Shown here piece after piece: positions 1-6,084 of a DNA stretch of 11,737 nt. Position 1 is the stretch's first letter, and the number at the start of each line of letters is the position of its first letter. The position numbers and the translations under genes are program-made. Source of the DNA: JAKORR01 sp964608495 (GTDB lineage: Bacteria > Armatimonadota > Zipacnadia > Zipacnadales > FEN-943); the NCBI GenBank assembly GCA_964608495.1, contig CAZSOQ010000168.1:1-11737 (forward strand). The letters are read 5' to 3'. Below the pieces are notes generated by a model, which was not told the origin of the DNA, did no database searches, and was given only the letters and a program-made list of their open reading frames with translations.

Positions 1-1
1 G

Positions 2-11
2 TCACCTCCTT
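2..11 (-). promoter_or_regulatory. Strong Shine-Dalgarno for a divergent gene beyond the left edge
   Basis: Read on the minus strand, positions 11 to 2 spell AAGGAGGTGA, a near-complete complement of the 3' end of 16S rRNA. The start codon it serves must lie within a few bases to the left of the window. Together with the minus-strand sigma-28 promoter at 95 to 69 it implies a leftward gene, probably a late flagellar or chemotaxis gene. The gene itself is not visible. Confidence 0.6.
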
Positions 12-18
12 GTGCCGG

Positions 19-33
19 GGCCGCCGTGCGGCC
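19..33 (+). repeat. Hairpin repeat family A, copy with 3-base loop
   Basis: GGCCGC-CGT-GCGGCC forms a perfect 6-bp stem. It is the same stem as the family A hairpins found through the window, but with a 3-base loop. It lies in the predicted leader of the divergent leftward gene, between its promoter and its Shine-Dalgarno sequence. Confidence 0.55.
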
Positions 34-68
34 ACCGGGGCGGTATGTGGCATCCATGCCAACCACGA

Positions 69-95
69 GTATCGGCACCCGCCACAGGGGCTTTA
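69..95 (-). promoter_or_regulatory. Sigma-28 type promoter, leftward
   Basis: On the minus strand the sequence reads TAAA (95 to 92), 15 bases, then GCCGATAC (76 to 69). The flagellar sigma factor (FliA/SigD) consensus is TAAA-N15-GCCGATAA/T, so only the last base of the -10 differs. Transcription would start near position 62 and run out of the left edge, through a hairpin and the Shine-Dalgarno at 11 to 2. TAAA is rare in this GC-rich sequence, which makes a chance match at exact spacing less likely. Confidence 0.65.
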
Positions 96-173
96 GCCGT
101 GCCCGATCAGGGCCGCCCCGGCCATGGCTCAGACCCCCGGACCGCGGCACGCCGCTTGCAGCACCCGTCGGCA

Positions 174-2474
174 ATGAGTGACTCGGACGGGCTGCTTTCC
201 CGGGCGCTGCGGCAGAGCGACGTCATGCTGGCCGTGGGAATCATCCTCCTGATCGGCATGATGCTCATCCCACTGCCCACCGTCCTCCTGGACGTGTTCC
301 TCACCCTCAACATCGCCCTCGCCCTATCCATCCTGCTCGTGGCCATGTACGTGACCCGTCCCCTCGAGTTCTCCGTCTTCCCCCCGCTGCTGCTGGTGGC
401 CACGCTATATCGCCTGGCCCTGAACGTCTCCTCCACCCGCCTGATCCTGCTCAACGCCTCGGCCGGCAAGGTGATCGAGGCCTTCGGCACCTTCGTCGTC
501 GGAGGCGACCTGGTCGTCGGGATGATCGTCTTCCTGATCCTGGTGGTCATCCAGTTCGTCGTCATTACCTCGGGCTCGCAGCGGGTCGCCGAGGTCGCCG
601 CCAGGTTCACGCTGGACGAGATGCCCGGCAAGCAGATGTCGGTGGACGCGGACCTGAACGCCGGCGTGATAGATGAGGCGGAGGCGCGTCACCGCCGCCG
701 GGAGATCGAGAGGGAAGCCGACTTCTACGGCGCGATGGACGGCGCCTCGAAGTTCGTCAGGGGCGATGCCATCGCGGGCGTCCTCATCGTCGCCGTCAAC
801 CTCCTAGGCGGGCTCATCATTGGAGCCGTCAGGCTCAAGCTGCCCGTCGCCGAAGCCGTCCAGAGGTACTGTCTGCTCACCGTGGGCGACGGCCTGGTCA
901 GCCAGATCCCAGCTCTGCTCCTGTCCACCGCCACGGGCCTGGTCGTCACCCGCGCGGCCTCGGAGAGCAATCTGGGCCAAGAGATGACCAGTCAGCTCAT
1001 CAGCCAGCCTCGGGCCATCGTGATCGTGGCCGCCATGCTGCTATCGCTTGGGCTGGTGCCCGGCCTGCCCAAGGCCAGCTTCCTTCTCACGGGCGCAGCG
1101 GCCGGAGCCCTCGGCTGGGCCCTGCACCGGCGCAAGGAACGCGAGCGGTCGGCGGAGGGGGACCCGCGCGACGCCGGTCGCCGGGAGTCGGCCTCCGGCC
1201 ACCTCGGTGGCGCGGCCGGCGGCGACCCACGCCAGCGGCGGCCGCCGGGGCCACCGGCCCTGCCGGGCACCGAGGCGGACGACCTGCTGGCCATAGACCG
1301 CCTGGCCCTCGGCGTCGGCTACGGGTTGCTGCCTCTGATGGAGCAGGAGCGCCCTGGCAATGTGCCCGAGCGGCTCGGCGCGCTCCGAAGGCAGCTTGCC
1401 GCCGACCTGGGGATCGTCATCCCGGCCGTGCACGTCTACGACGACCTGAGCCTGCCGCCCAATGCCTACGTGGTGAAGCTGCGAGAGCGGGTCATCGGAC
1501 GAGGCGAGGTGCGGCCCGACCGACTGCTGGCAATAGCCGCTCAGCCGGGAGCGCCGCCCCTGCCGGGAGAGCAGATAAGGGAGCCGGCCTTCGGCCTGCC
1601 CGCCTGGTCCGTGGCGGAGGGCGTGCGCCCGCTGGCGGAGGCAAGGGGCTTCACGGTGGTGGATGCCCCCACGGTGGTCGCCACCCACTTCGCCGAGGTC
1701 GTCAAGCAGAACGCCGCCGAGCTGCTCGGCCGGCAGGACGTGCAGGCCCTCCTGGACCGACTGCGCGAGAGGGAGCCGGCCGTGATCAATGAGCTGGTCC
1801 CGGACCTGGCCTCCGTGGGCACCGTACAGCGCGTGCTGCGCGGCCTCCTCGAGGAGGGAGTGTCCATCCGCGACCTCTCCGCCATCCTCGAGGCCATGGC
1901 TGACGCTCTGCGCCGCACCGAGCGGCTGGAGGACGTGCTCGAGCTCGTGCGGCTCGCCCTGGCAGCGTCCCTCTGTGCCCGCCTGACCGAGCCGACCCCC
2001 GACGGCCGCGATGAGGGCACGCTTCATGTCATCGTCGTTGACCCCGAGCTAGAGGCTCTCCTGCTCGACAGTATGGTGGAGACGGCCCAAGGCCCCATCT
2101 GCGCTTTGGACGAGGACGTGGCTCGGGGGCTGCTGCGGGCCGTGGGCCAGGAGACCGGGCGGGCCTCGGCCCTGGCTCCAGCAGGTGCCGGATGGGAGCC
2201 AGTGCTACTGAGCAGCCCGCGGGCGCGGCGTCCCCTGTGGGACATCATCCGGCGCACTTACCCGCGCACCCCGGTCCTGTCTTACATGGAGCTCGCGCCC
2301 GGCTACAGGGTCGAAGCGGTGGGCGAAGTACGCCTCGAATCGGTCACCGGCTCCGGGCAGGGCGGCGGCGCGGAGGGCGTGGCGACCCACGGGATGGACG
2401 TGGAGCGCGAGCGGTCGGGAGTCGGGACGGGACCGAACCCGTCCGAGTCGGTCGCCGCCAGCCGCGCCGCCTGA
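174..2474 (+). CDS. flhA: FlhA, flagellar type III export gate protein
   Basis: FlhA is the large inner-membrane component of the flagellar export gate. Its cytoplasmic domain docks chaperone-substrate complexes. From ATG 174 the protein is 766 residues, longer than the usual roughly 690-700. Residues about 17-315 hold the hydrophobic segments and the family hallmark RLALNVSSTRLILL. The conserved cytoplasmic loop at about 130-195 includes DEMPGKQMSVDADLNAG. A basic, Gly/Pro/Arg-rich linker spans about 320-365. The cytoplasmic domain begins near DDLLAIDRLALGVGYGLLPL and runs to about 720, ending with VLSYMELAPGYRVEAVGEV. A roughly 45-residue low-complexity tail follows and accounts for much of the extra length. 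ATG 174 is chosen because family homology starts a few residues later. In-frame starts further upstream (TTG 12, ATG 45) would add residues that do not look like FlhA. No clear Shine-Dalgarno precedes 174. It is convergent with fliM. Confidence 0.95.
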   Translation: MSDSDGLLSRALRQSDVMLAVGIILLIGMMLIPLPTVLLDVFLTLNIALALSILLVAMYVTRPLEFSVFPPLLLVATLYRLALNVSSTRLILLNASAGKVIEAFGTFVVGGDLVVGMIVFLILVVIQFVVITSGSQRVAEVAARFTLDEMPGKQMSVDADLNAGVIDEAEARHRRREIEREADFYGAMDGASKFVRGDAIAGVLIVAVNLLGGLIIGAVRLKLPVAEAVQRYCLLTVGDGLVSQIPALLLSTATGLVVTRAASESNLGQEMTSQLISQPRAIVIVAAMLLSLGLVPGLPKASFLLTGAAAGALGWALHRRKERERSAEGDPRDAGRRESASGHLGGAAGGDPRQRRPPGPPALPGTEADDLLAIDRLALGVGYGLLPLMEQERPGNVPERLGALRRQLAADLGIVIPAVHVYDDLSLPPNAYVVKLRERVIGRGEVRPDRLLAIAAQPGAPPLPGEQIREPAFGLPAWSVAEGVRPLAEARGFTVVDAPTVVATHFAEVVKQNAAELLGRQDVQALLDRLREREPAVINELVPDLASVGTVQRVLRGLLEEGVSIRDLSAILEAMADALRRTERLEDVLELVRLALAASLCARLTEPTPDGRDEGTLHVIVVDPELEALLLDSMVETAQGPICALDEDVARGLLRAVGQETGRASALAPAGAGWEPVLLSSPRARRPLWDIIRRTYPRTPVLSYMELAPGYRVEAVGEVRLESVTGSGQGGGAEGVATHGMDVERERSGVGTGPNPSESVAASRAA

Positions 2475-2489
2475 CGTGCCAAGCGTCGT

Positions 2490-2510
2490 GAGGTCGGCCA
2501 AGCCAACCTC
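2490..2510 (+). repeat. Hairpin repeat family D, copy in the flhA-fliM convergent gap
   Basis: GAGGTCGGC-CAA-GCCAACCTC gives 8 of 9 stem pairs. It lies between the convergent ends of flhA and fliM, where a bidirectional terminator would be expected, but no T-run follows on either strand. The same 9-3-9 design recurs at 8396-8416 and 9908-9928, so it looks like a dispersed repeat rather than a classical terminator. Confidence 0.4.
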
Positions 2511-2660
2511 GCTGACTATCCCCGGCCCGTCCGCCAGTTCCCGTAAGGTCGCTCCGCAATCCCGCCACGCATCGCTCCCCGGGCCGCATGGGGCTCTTCC
2601 CGACGGCACGCCATGTCCTTGTGGGAGGCTAGAGGCCGGTGTCCAGCCAGCTCCGCTCCC

Positions 2661-3668
2661 TCAGTCCACGGGCCCGGTGATCCGCACGGCCATCCGCGTG
2701 CCCGACCGCCCGGCTTCGCCTACGAACTTCGGGCGGTCGTTGACGGCCAGGACCAGGTGCGAATCGCTGCGCAGGCCCAGAGGCAGGAGGTCGCCGGGCC
2801 GCAAACACCGCAGTGACGACAGGGGTATCCGAACCGCCGGAAGCTGCACCGACACGTCCACGAGCACGCGTCGCACCACCGGCGCCAGCACCGCCGGGTC
2901 GGCCGGCTGGCCCCGGACCGTGACGCTTTCCCCGTCGTCGCGGAGCACGTTGCGGAGGAAGCCGATGGGGAAGCCCAGGTTCATGGCCCCCTCGATGTCG
3001 CCGACGCGGCCCTTGATGACGAGGTGCACCATGTTCTGCTCGACCTGGTGCATGTCTATCTTGCTGGCGCTGGACGTGACGTACTGGACGCTGGGCGACA
3101 GGCCCGCGAAGGCCGAGGAGGCGAGGACCCACGTGGACAGCAGCTCCCCGAAGAAGCGCGACAGGACGGCGCTCTCGATGGGCGTGATCTCGCGGGGCTG
3201 ATGCACGGCGGGCTCCGAGGCGCCGAGCATCAGGTCTACCACGGCGAAGGCGATGGTCGGGGCCACTTCCCACAGAGCCAGTGCCGAATGGGGCGCCAGA
3301 CGGAAGACGCCGATCACGGGGGCCGAGGCGAAGCTGCGCACGAACTGGTCGAAGCTGGCCACGCTCACCGAGAGCAGGTCCAGGTCCGTCTCGATGTTCA
3401 GGTAGGGCACCAGAGTGCGCCGCAGCACCCGGCAGAAGCCCCGGGCTTCGGTCTCCAGTGCGCGGAGCTGGTCGGCCGATAGCTGGACGGTGTGACGAAA
3501 ATCGAAGAGCGATACCGTGAGCGGGCCGCCCTTGCGCCGCGCCCGCGACGTCCGGGAAACGCTCCGCAGGGCCGTGAGAAGCGTGTTCAGCTCTTCCTCA
3601 CTGACCAGGGGTCTCGATCGCCCGCCCTGGGTGTCATGCAGTGGGTCGGGTTGTGCCGTGTCGGCCAT
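2661..3668 (-). CDS. fliM: FliM, flagellar motor switch protein
   Basis: FliM is the C-ring protein that binds CheY-P, FliG and FliN and sets rotation direction. From the ATG complementary to 3666-3668 it has 335 residues, the normal family length. This start is preceded by an AGGTGAGG Shine-Dalgarno. The frame is open further upstream (to 3887), but that stretch is Arg-rich and covers repeat DNA. A CheY-binding-like motif, LVSEEELNTLL, is at 21-31. The middle domain covers about 50-250, with FRLAPHSALALWEVAPTIAFAVVDLMLGA at 122-150 (conserved stretch). The C-terminal SpoA/FliN-like domain covers about 262-335, with LRPGDLLPL. The usual GGxG motif of the FliG-contact surface is replaced by GASE (149-152). 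It is the only complete gene on the minus strand, so it is not in an operon with its neighbours here. Confidence 0.93.
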   Translation of the reverse strand: MADTAQPDPLHDTQGGRSRPLVSEEELNTLLTALRSVSRTSRARRKGGPLTVSLFDFRHTVQLSADQLRALETEARGFCRVLRRTLVPYLNIETDLDLLSVSVASFDQFVRSFASAPVIGVFRLAPHSALALWEVAPTIAFAVVDLMLGASEPAVHQPREITPIESAVLSRFFGELLSTWVLASSAFAGLSPSVQYVTSSASKIDMHQVEQNMVHLVIKGRVGDIEGAMNLGFPIGFLRNVLRDDGESVTVRGQPADPAVLAPVVRRVLVDVSVQLPAVRIPLSSLRCLRPGDLLPLGLRSDSHLVLAVNDRPKFVGEAGRSGTRMAVRITGPVD

Positions 3669-3689
3669 GGGGCCCTCACCTGGGGTCTG

Positions 3690-3705
3690 AGCCGCGACAG
3701 CGGCT
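3690..3705 (+). repeat. Hairpin repeat family A, leader of fliM
   Basis: AGCCGC-GACA-GCGGCT has a perfect 6-bp stem in which the outer G-C pair of the main form is replaced by A-T on both arms. It lies about 20 bases upstream of the fliM start. Its loop reads GACA on the plus strand, so the repeat points the same way as other copies although fliM runs the other way. Confidence 0.7.
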
Positions 3706-3783
3706 ACGGTTCGCCGGGCTCGCAGCCGGGGTAAGGCCGTGCACTTTCCGTGCCGGACCGGCAGCGGCCGACGCTTAGTGGCG

Positions 3784-3799
3784 GGCCGCGCTAGCGGCC
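3784..3799 (+). repeat. Hairpin repeat family A, GCTA loop
   Basis: GGCCGC-GCTA-GCGGCC has the perfect family A stem with a variant loop. It is followed by TCGGGC, the spacer typical of the family B array nearby, so the two families appear to share parts. Confidence 0.65.
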
Positions 3800-3902
3800 T
3801 CGGGCAACTCAAGCCGGGGAGAAGGCTTCGTTGCAGTACTTTGGCCGGTGGGCGAGTCCACGCCGCCGGCGCCTCGCCGATAAGCATCTAGGGTCGGCCG
3901 CA

Positions 3903-4113
3903 GGTTGCTCCGCAACCTCGGGCTCAGGTTGCTCCGCAACNNNNNNNNNNNNNNNNNNNNNNNNNNNNNNNNNNNNNNNNNNNNNNNNNNNNNNNNNNNN
4001 NNNNNNNNNNNNNNNNNNNNNNNNNNNNNNNNNNNNNNNNCTCGGGCGCAGGTTGCTCTGCAACCTCGGGCGCAGGTTGCTCTGCAACCTCGGGCGCAGG
4101 TTGCTCTGCAACC
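3903..4113 (+). repeat. 24-bp tandem hairpin array (family B), interrupted by a gap
   Basis: Each unit is a perfect 6-bp stem with a 3-base loop, GGTTGC-TCT-GCAACC or with loop TCC, followed by a 9-base spacer TCGGGCGCA or TCGGGCTCA, for a 24-bp period. Units begin at 3903 and 3927 left of the N run, and at 4051, 4075 and 4099 right of it. A degenerate unit follows near 4123. Left copies have the TCC loop and right copies TCT. Unit-to-unit identity without variable spacers makes this a tandem repeat, not CRISPR. The true copy number is hidden by the gap. Confidence 0.85.
3941..4040. other. Assembly gap of exactly 100 N
   Basis: A run of 100 N lies inside the tandem array. The round number suggests a scaffolding placeholder of unknown true length. 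The units on either side are out of 24-bp phase by 4 bases across it (3927 to 4051 is 124), which fits an arbitrary gap length and an assembly that broke in the repeat. Confidence 0.9.
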
Positions 4114-4314
4114 TCGGGCACGGGTATTGCAGGAGGTCGTGGTGCAACCTCAACGTGTGACCGGGCCGCGGTAGCGGCCCCGGGGAGCCCGTCGCACGGC
4201 GAGCTCTGGCCGACTCCCGGCCAGCTTGCGTCCTGCGTCCAACCCTTCGTCGCCGCGGCCTTTGTCTCGCTGGACAACATCGGACAATTCAACTGCGAGC
4301 GCGGCCCCCTGAGC
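4042..4314 (+). other. Open 5' extension of the CheX-like frame, no usual start codon
   Basis: The reading frame of the CheX-like gene stays open from the edge of the N gap. It translates the family B units as repeated SGAGCSAT, then the family A hairpin as DRAAVAA, and then about 30 residues including VQPFVAAAFVSLDNIGQF that look like the authentic N-terminus of a CheX domain. It contains no in-frame ATG, GTG or TTG. Only rarer candidates such as ATT 4126 or CTG 4270 are present. The coding part of the gene therefore probably begins before ATG 4315, with a rare start codon or a start inside or left of the gap. Confidence 0.5.
4164..4179 (+). repeat. Hairpin repeat family A, GGTA loop
   Basis: GGCCGC-GGTA-GCGGCC has the perfect family stem, with the common GTGACCG lead-in. 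It lies in the open 5' extension of the CheX-like gene, in the frame that reads DRAAVAA. Confidence 0.7.
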
Positions 4315-4692
4315 ATGAGGCAGGGGAACACCTACACGACCCAGGAACTGACCGTGATCCTGGGAATCAGCGGCCATCTCCAGGGCCTGTCCATGTACGG
4401 CCTGTCGGTGATGACGGCCCTGAAGCTAGGCGGGATCCTCAAGGGGCAGGAGCTGCTGCAACTGGATGACACGTTACTGGAGGCCATGGGCGAACTTGGG
4501 AACCGGATCGCGGCGCAGGCCGCGGAGTTGCTGGAGAGGGCCGGGGTGGAGTGTGAGCTGGCCACGCCCCGACTGATGCAGGGAGTGGGGACGGAAGTGC
4601 CCACGGTGGCGCCAACACTGCTGGTGCCGGTGAACACGGATGTGGGGAAGCTCAGCATCGAGGTGTCCCTGCGGCGGCTGCAGGCTGCGTAG
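4315..4692 (+). CDS. CheC/CheX-family chemotaxis protein (probable CheY-P phosphatase), 5' end uncertain
   Basis: CheC/CheX proteins remove phosphate from CheY-P using a conserved Glu and Asn in an ExxN motif. From ATG 4315 the product is 125 residues. LLEAMGELGNRIA supplies ExxN as E60 and N63, within the usual alpha-helix. The following segment ends with VPVNTDVGKLSIEVSLR, a typical closing strand pair. ATG 4315 is the first ordinary start codon, but it removes about 30 residues that resemble the CheX N-terminus (VQPFVAAAFVSLDNIGQF), so the true start is likely upstream. Only one ExxN motif is visible, which favours CheX over CheC. The stop codon TAG (4690-4692) lies within a 24-bp-type hairpin. 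It sits directly before fliG and could control the switch encoded next door. The exact substrate is inferred. Confidence 0.7.
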   Translation: MRQGNTYTTQELTVILGISGHLQGLSMYGLSVMTALKLGGILKGQELLQLDDTLLEAMGELGNRIAAQAAELLERAGVECELATPRLMQGVGTEVPTVAPTLLVPVNTDVGKLSIEVSLRRLQAA

Positions 4693-4721
4693 CAGCCTCG
4701 GGCATAGGCTGCGAAGCAATC
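4683..4721 (+). repeat. Two 24-bp spaced hairpin units at the end of the CheX-like gene
   Basis: GGCTGC-GTA-GCAGCC at 4683-4697 is a perfect stem. It is followed by TCGGGCATA, the family B type spacer, and a second, decayed unit GGCTGC-GAA-GCAATC at 4707-4721. The period is 24. The stop codon of the CheX-like gene (TAG 4690-4692) spans the loop and right arm of the first unit. Confidence 0.65.
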
Positions 4722-4805
4722 TCCGGTGTCGAGAGAACATAATGAAGCTTAGGCGGCTACGTCGGCTGCGTTAGCCACCAGGGCTGCGGCAACGGGGTCT
4801 AGGGC

Positions 4806-5810
4806 ATGGCGGACCAGCTAGTCCGCAGGAATCGCGACGGCCTCCGCAAGGCGGCCATCATCCTGGCCGTGTTGGACACGGATGCGGCCATCCGCGTCTG
4901 CGGCGAGCTCGATGCCGAGACCGTCTGCGAGATTGCCTCCGAGATCGCGCAGCTCACCACTGTCACCGCCGACGAGCAGGATGTGGCCCTGCGCGAGTTT
5001 GTGGGCCTGCTGGAGGGCCGCCAGATGGTGGACGGGCGAGGCAAGGCCCGGGAGCTTCTCAGGCAGGTCCTCGGCCGCGACCCGGAAAACGCCCTGCTCG
5101 ACCATGCTCACAGCAGCCGCTACCTCGAGCGCCTGCGCGAGATTGACCCCGCCACGATCTACCGATACCTGCAGGGCGAACTGCCTCAGACCATCGCCGT
5201 GATCCTGAGCTATCTGCCGGCGGAGCGCGTGGCGGGCGTGCTGGGCATGGTGGACGAGAGCGTGCGCGGCGAGCTGGTCTACCGGATGGCGACCATGGCT
5301 CCCCTGGCGCCGGGAGCCATCGAGGCCCTGGCCGAGGGCGTCTACGAGATGACCCGTTCGGTGGTCACGTCGGGCAGCGAGCCCGAGGCGGTCACGCCCC
5401 AGTTCCTGGCTGACGTCATCAGCAACCTGTCCGCTTCGGCCACCAAGGCGGTGCTCGAGGAACTGAAGCAGCGGTCACCGGACACGGCCAGCCAGGTGGA
5501 CGAGCTGATCTTCACCTTCGACGACGTGCTCAAGCTGGACGACCGGGCGCTGCAGCTCGTGCTCCGCAGCGTGGATGAGCGCACCCTGGCCCTGGCACTG
5601 AGGAAGCTGCCCGATGAGGCCAGGGAGCGCGTCCTGGCCAACATGTCCTCGCGGGCGAGGGAGATGGTGGAGCAGGAAACGGAGCTGCTGGGCCGCACGC
5701 GGCTCAGAGACGTGGAGACCGCCAGGCGCGCCCTGGCAGCCGCCGCCCGTGAGCTGGCCGACAGGGGCGAGTTCGTCCTCAGCAAGGAAGAGGACGAGGA
5801 GTACGTCTAG
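4806..5810 (+). CDS. fliG: FliG, flagellar motor switch/rotor protein
   Basis: FliG joins the MS ring to the C ring and carries the charged helix that meets the stator. The protein is 334 residues, normal for the family. The N-terminal domain (about 11-100) includes LRKAAIILAVLDTDAA. The middle domain has ELPQ at 125-128 and Arg160. These match the EHPQ-R surface that binds FliM, with His changed to Leu. The C-terminal motor domain (about 235-334) has IFTFDDVLKLDDRALQLVL and VDERTLALALRKLP, the conserved charged torque helix region, and ends EEDEEYV as many FliG proteins do. ATG 4806 follows CGGGGT at a usable spacing. AGGG directly before the ATG is too close to be the main site. fliF, which normally precedes fliG, and fliH/fliI, which normally follow, are not adjacent. 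Confidence 0.95.
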   Translation: MADQLVRRNRDGLRKAAIILAVLDTDAAIRVCGELDAETVCEIASEIAQLTTVTADEQDVALREFVGLLEGRQMVDGRGKARELLRQVLGRDPENALLDHAHSSRYLERLREIDPATIYRYLQGELPQTIAVILSYLPAERVAGVLGMVDESVRGELVYRMATMAPLAPGAIEALAEGVYEMTRSVVTSGSEPEAVTPQFLADVISNLSASATKAVLEELKQRSPDTASQVDELIFTFDDVLKLDDRALQLVLRSVDERTLALALRKLPDEARERVLANMSSRAREMVEQETELLGRTRLRDVETARRALAAAARELADRGEFVLSKEEDEEYV

Positions 5811-5845
5811 GTCGGGCGGCGTGGCCATGCCCGGGCGTGGGAGGC

Positions 5846-5872
5846 TAAATGCAGCGGAGCATACGCCGATAT
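5846..5872 (+). promoter_or_regulatory. Sigma-28 (SigD/FliA) promoter for the fliJ operon
   Basis: TAAA at 5846-5849, exactly 15 bases, then GCCGATAT at 5865-5872 is a full match to the Bacillus SigD consensus TAAA-N15-GCCGATAT and differs by one base from the enteric FliA consensus. The short AT-rich stretch stands out in GC-rich DNA. Transcription would start near 5880, leaving a leader of about 200 bases before fliJ that carries a long inverted repeat and a family A hairpin. It should drive fliJ, the transglycosylase-FliK fusion, flgD, the GAF-like gene and flgE. Confidence 0.75.
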
Positions 5873-5888
5873 ATACAGAGTTGGCGGC

Positions 5889-5948
5889 AGTTGGCCCGGA
5901 GTTCGCGGGAGTTGGCGAAGGCCGACTCTCACCAACTCCGGGCCAACT
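5889..5948 (+). repeat. Perfect 15-bp inverted repeat in the fliJ leader
   Basis: AGTTGGCCCGGAGTT (5889-5903) and AACTCCGGGCCAACT (5934-5948) are exact reverse complements separated by 30 bases. The left arm sits in a run of related GAGTTGGCG-like words starting at 5878. It lies just downstream of the predicted sigma-28 start point, so it would fold in the 5' leader. No T-run follows, so it is not a classical intrinsic terminator. Confidence 0.75.
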
Positions 5949-6035
5949 CGAGGACGGCGAAGACCGCGAGGGCACGGGACGCCCGGTGTCGGAGGGCCAT
6001 GAGCCTGGCACCGGCGGTTCCCGGCCCTGTGACCG

Positions 6036-6051
6036 GGCCGCGATAGCGGCC
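6036..6051 (+). repeat. Hairpin repeat family A, leader of fliJ
   Basis: GGCCGC-GATA-GCGGCC has a perfect stem and the usual GTGACCG lead-in. It is 33 bases upstream of the fliJ start codon. Confidence 0.75.
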
Positions 6052-6084
6052 AGCGGAGGAGCCGTCAACGGCAACGGGGGCTCT

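Larger units (their letters stand above)
3669..4314. other. Repeat-rich region between fliM and the CheX-like gene
   Basis: No convincing gene is visible in this stretch between the divergent fliM and CheX-like genes, apart from the probable 5' part of the latter. It contains family A hairpins at 3690-3705, 3784-3799 and 4164-4179, a 24-bp tandem hairpin array interrupted by 100 N, a Shine-Dalgarno-like AGGAGG at 4131-4136 with no useful frame behind it, and a perfect 7-bp stem (CTGGCCG-ACTCC-CGGCCAG) at 4206-4224. The sequence GCCGATAA at 3876-3883 matches a sigma-28 -10 box, but TCCA stands where TAAA is expected. Confidence 0.6.

Noticed and set aside
1041..2027. Long minus-strand open frame inside flhA
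   Set aside because: It is antisense to conserved FlhA sequence and is a typical GC-rich shadow frame without domain features.
2475..2660. Intrinsic terminator between flhA and fliM
   Set aside because: A stem is present at 2490-2510 but neither strand has a T-run, so termination cannot be claimed.
3857..3883. Third sigma-28 promoter before the CheX-like gene
   Set aside because: GCCGATAA at 3876-3883 is a perfect -10 match, but the -35 position reads TCCA instead of TAAA. It is kept only as a weak candidate.
3669..3887. Longer FliM starting at 3887
   Set aside because: The extra residues are Arg-rich, are encoded by repeat DNA, and have no FliM homology, whereas ATG 3668 has a good Shine-Dalgarno and gives the normal family length.
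3903..4113. CRISPR array
   Set aside because: Units follow each other at 24 bp with near-identical 9-base spacers. CRISPR spacers would be longer and unrelated to one another, and no cas genes are present.
3809..4331. Minus-strand protein with a VAEQPAPE repeat linker across the gap
   Set aside because: The repeats read on the minus strand look like a plausible Pro/Glu linker, but the frame would be antisense to the conserved CheX N-terminus and its flanks resemble no protein. It is probably a translation of intergenic repeats.
4742..4774. Ten-codon frame MKLRRLRRLR before fliG
   Set aside because: It starts after AGAGAA and ends in a small palindrome, but it is too short and composition-driven to support as a peptide gene.
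5849..6046. 65-codon small gene between fliG and fliJ
   Set aside because: It has GGGAGG before its ATG, but that ATG overlaps the -35 box of the sigma-28 promoter, the frame runs through the inverted repeat, and its stop is supplied by a family A hairpin. The peptide is Arg/Ala-rich with no recognisable pattern.
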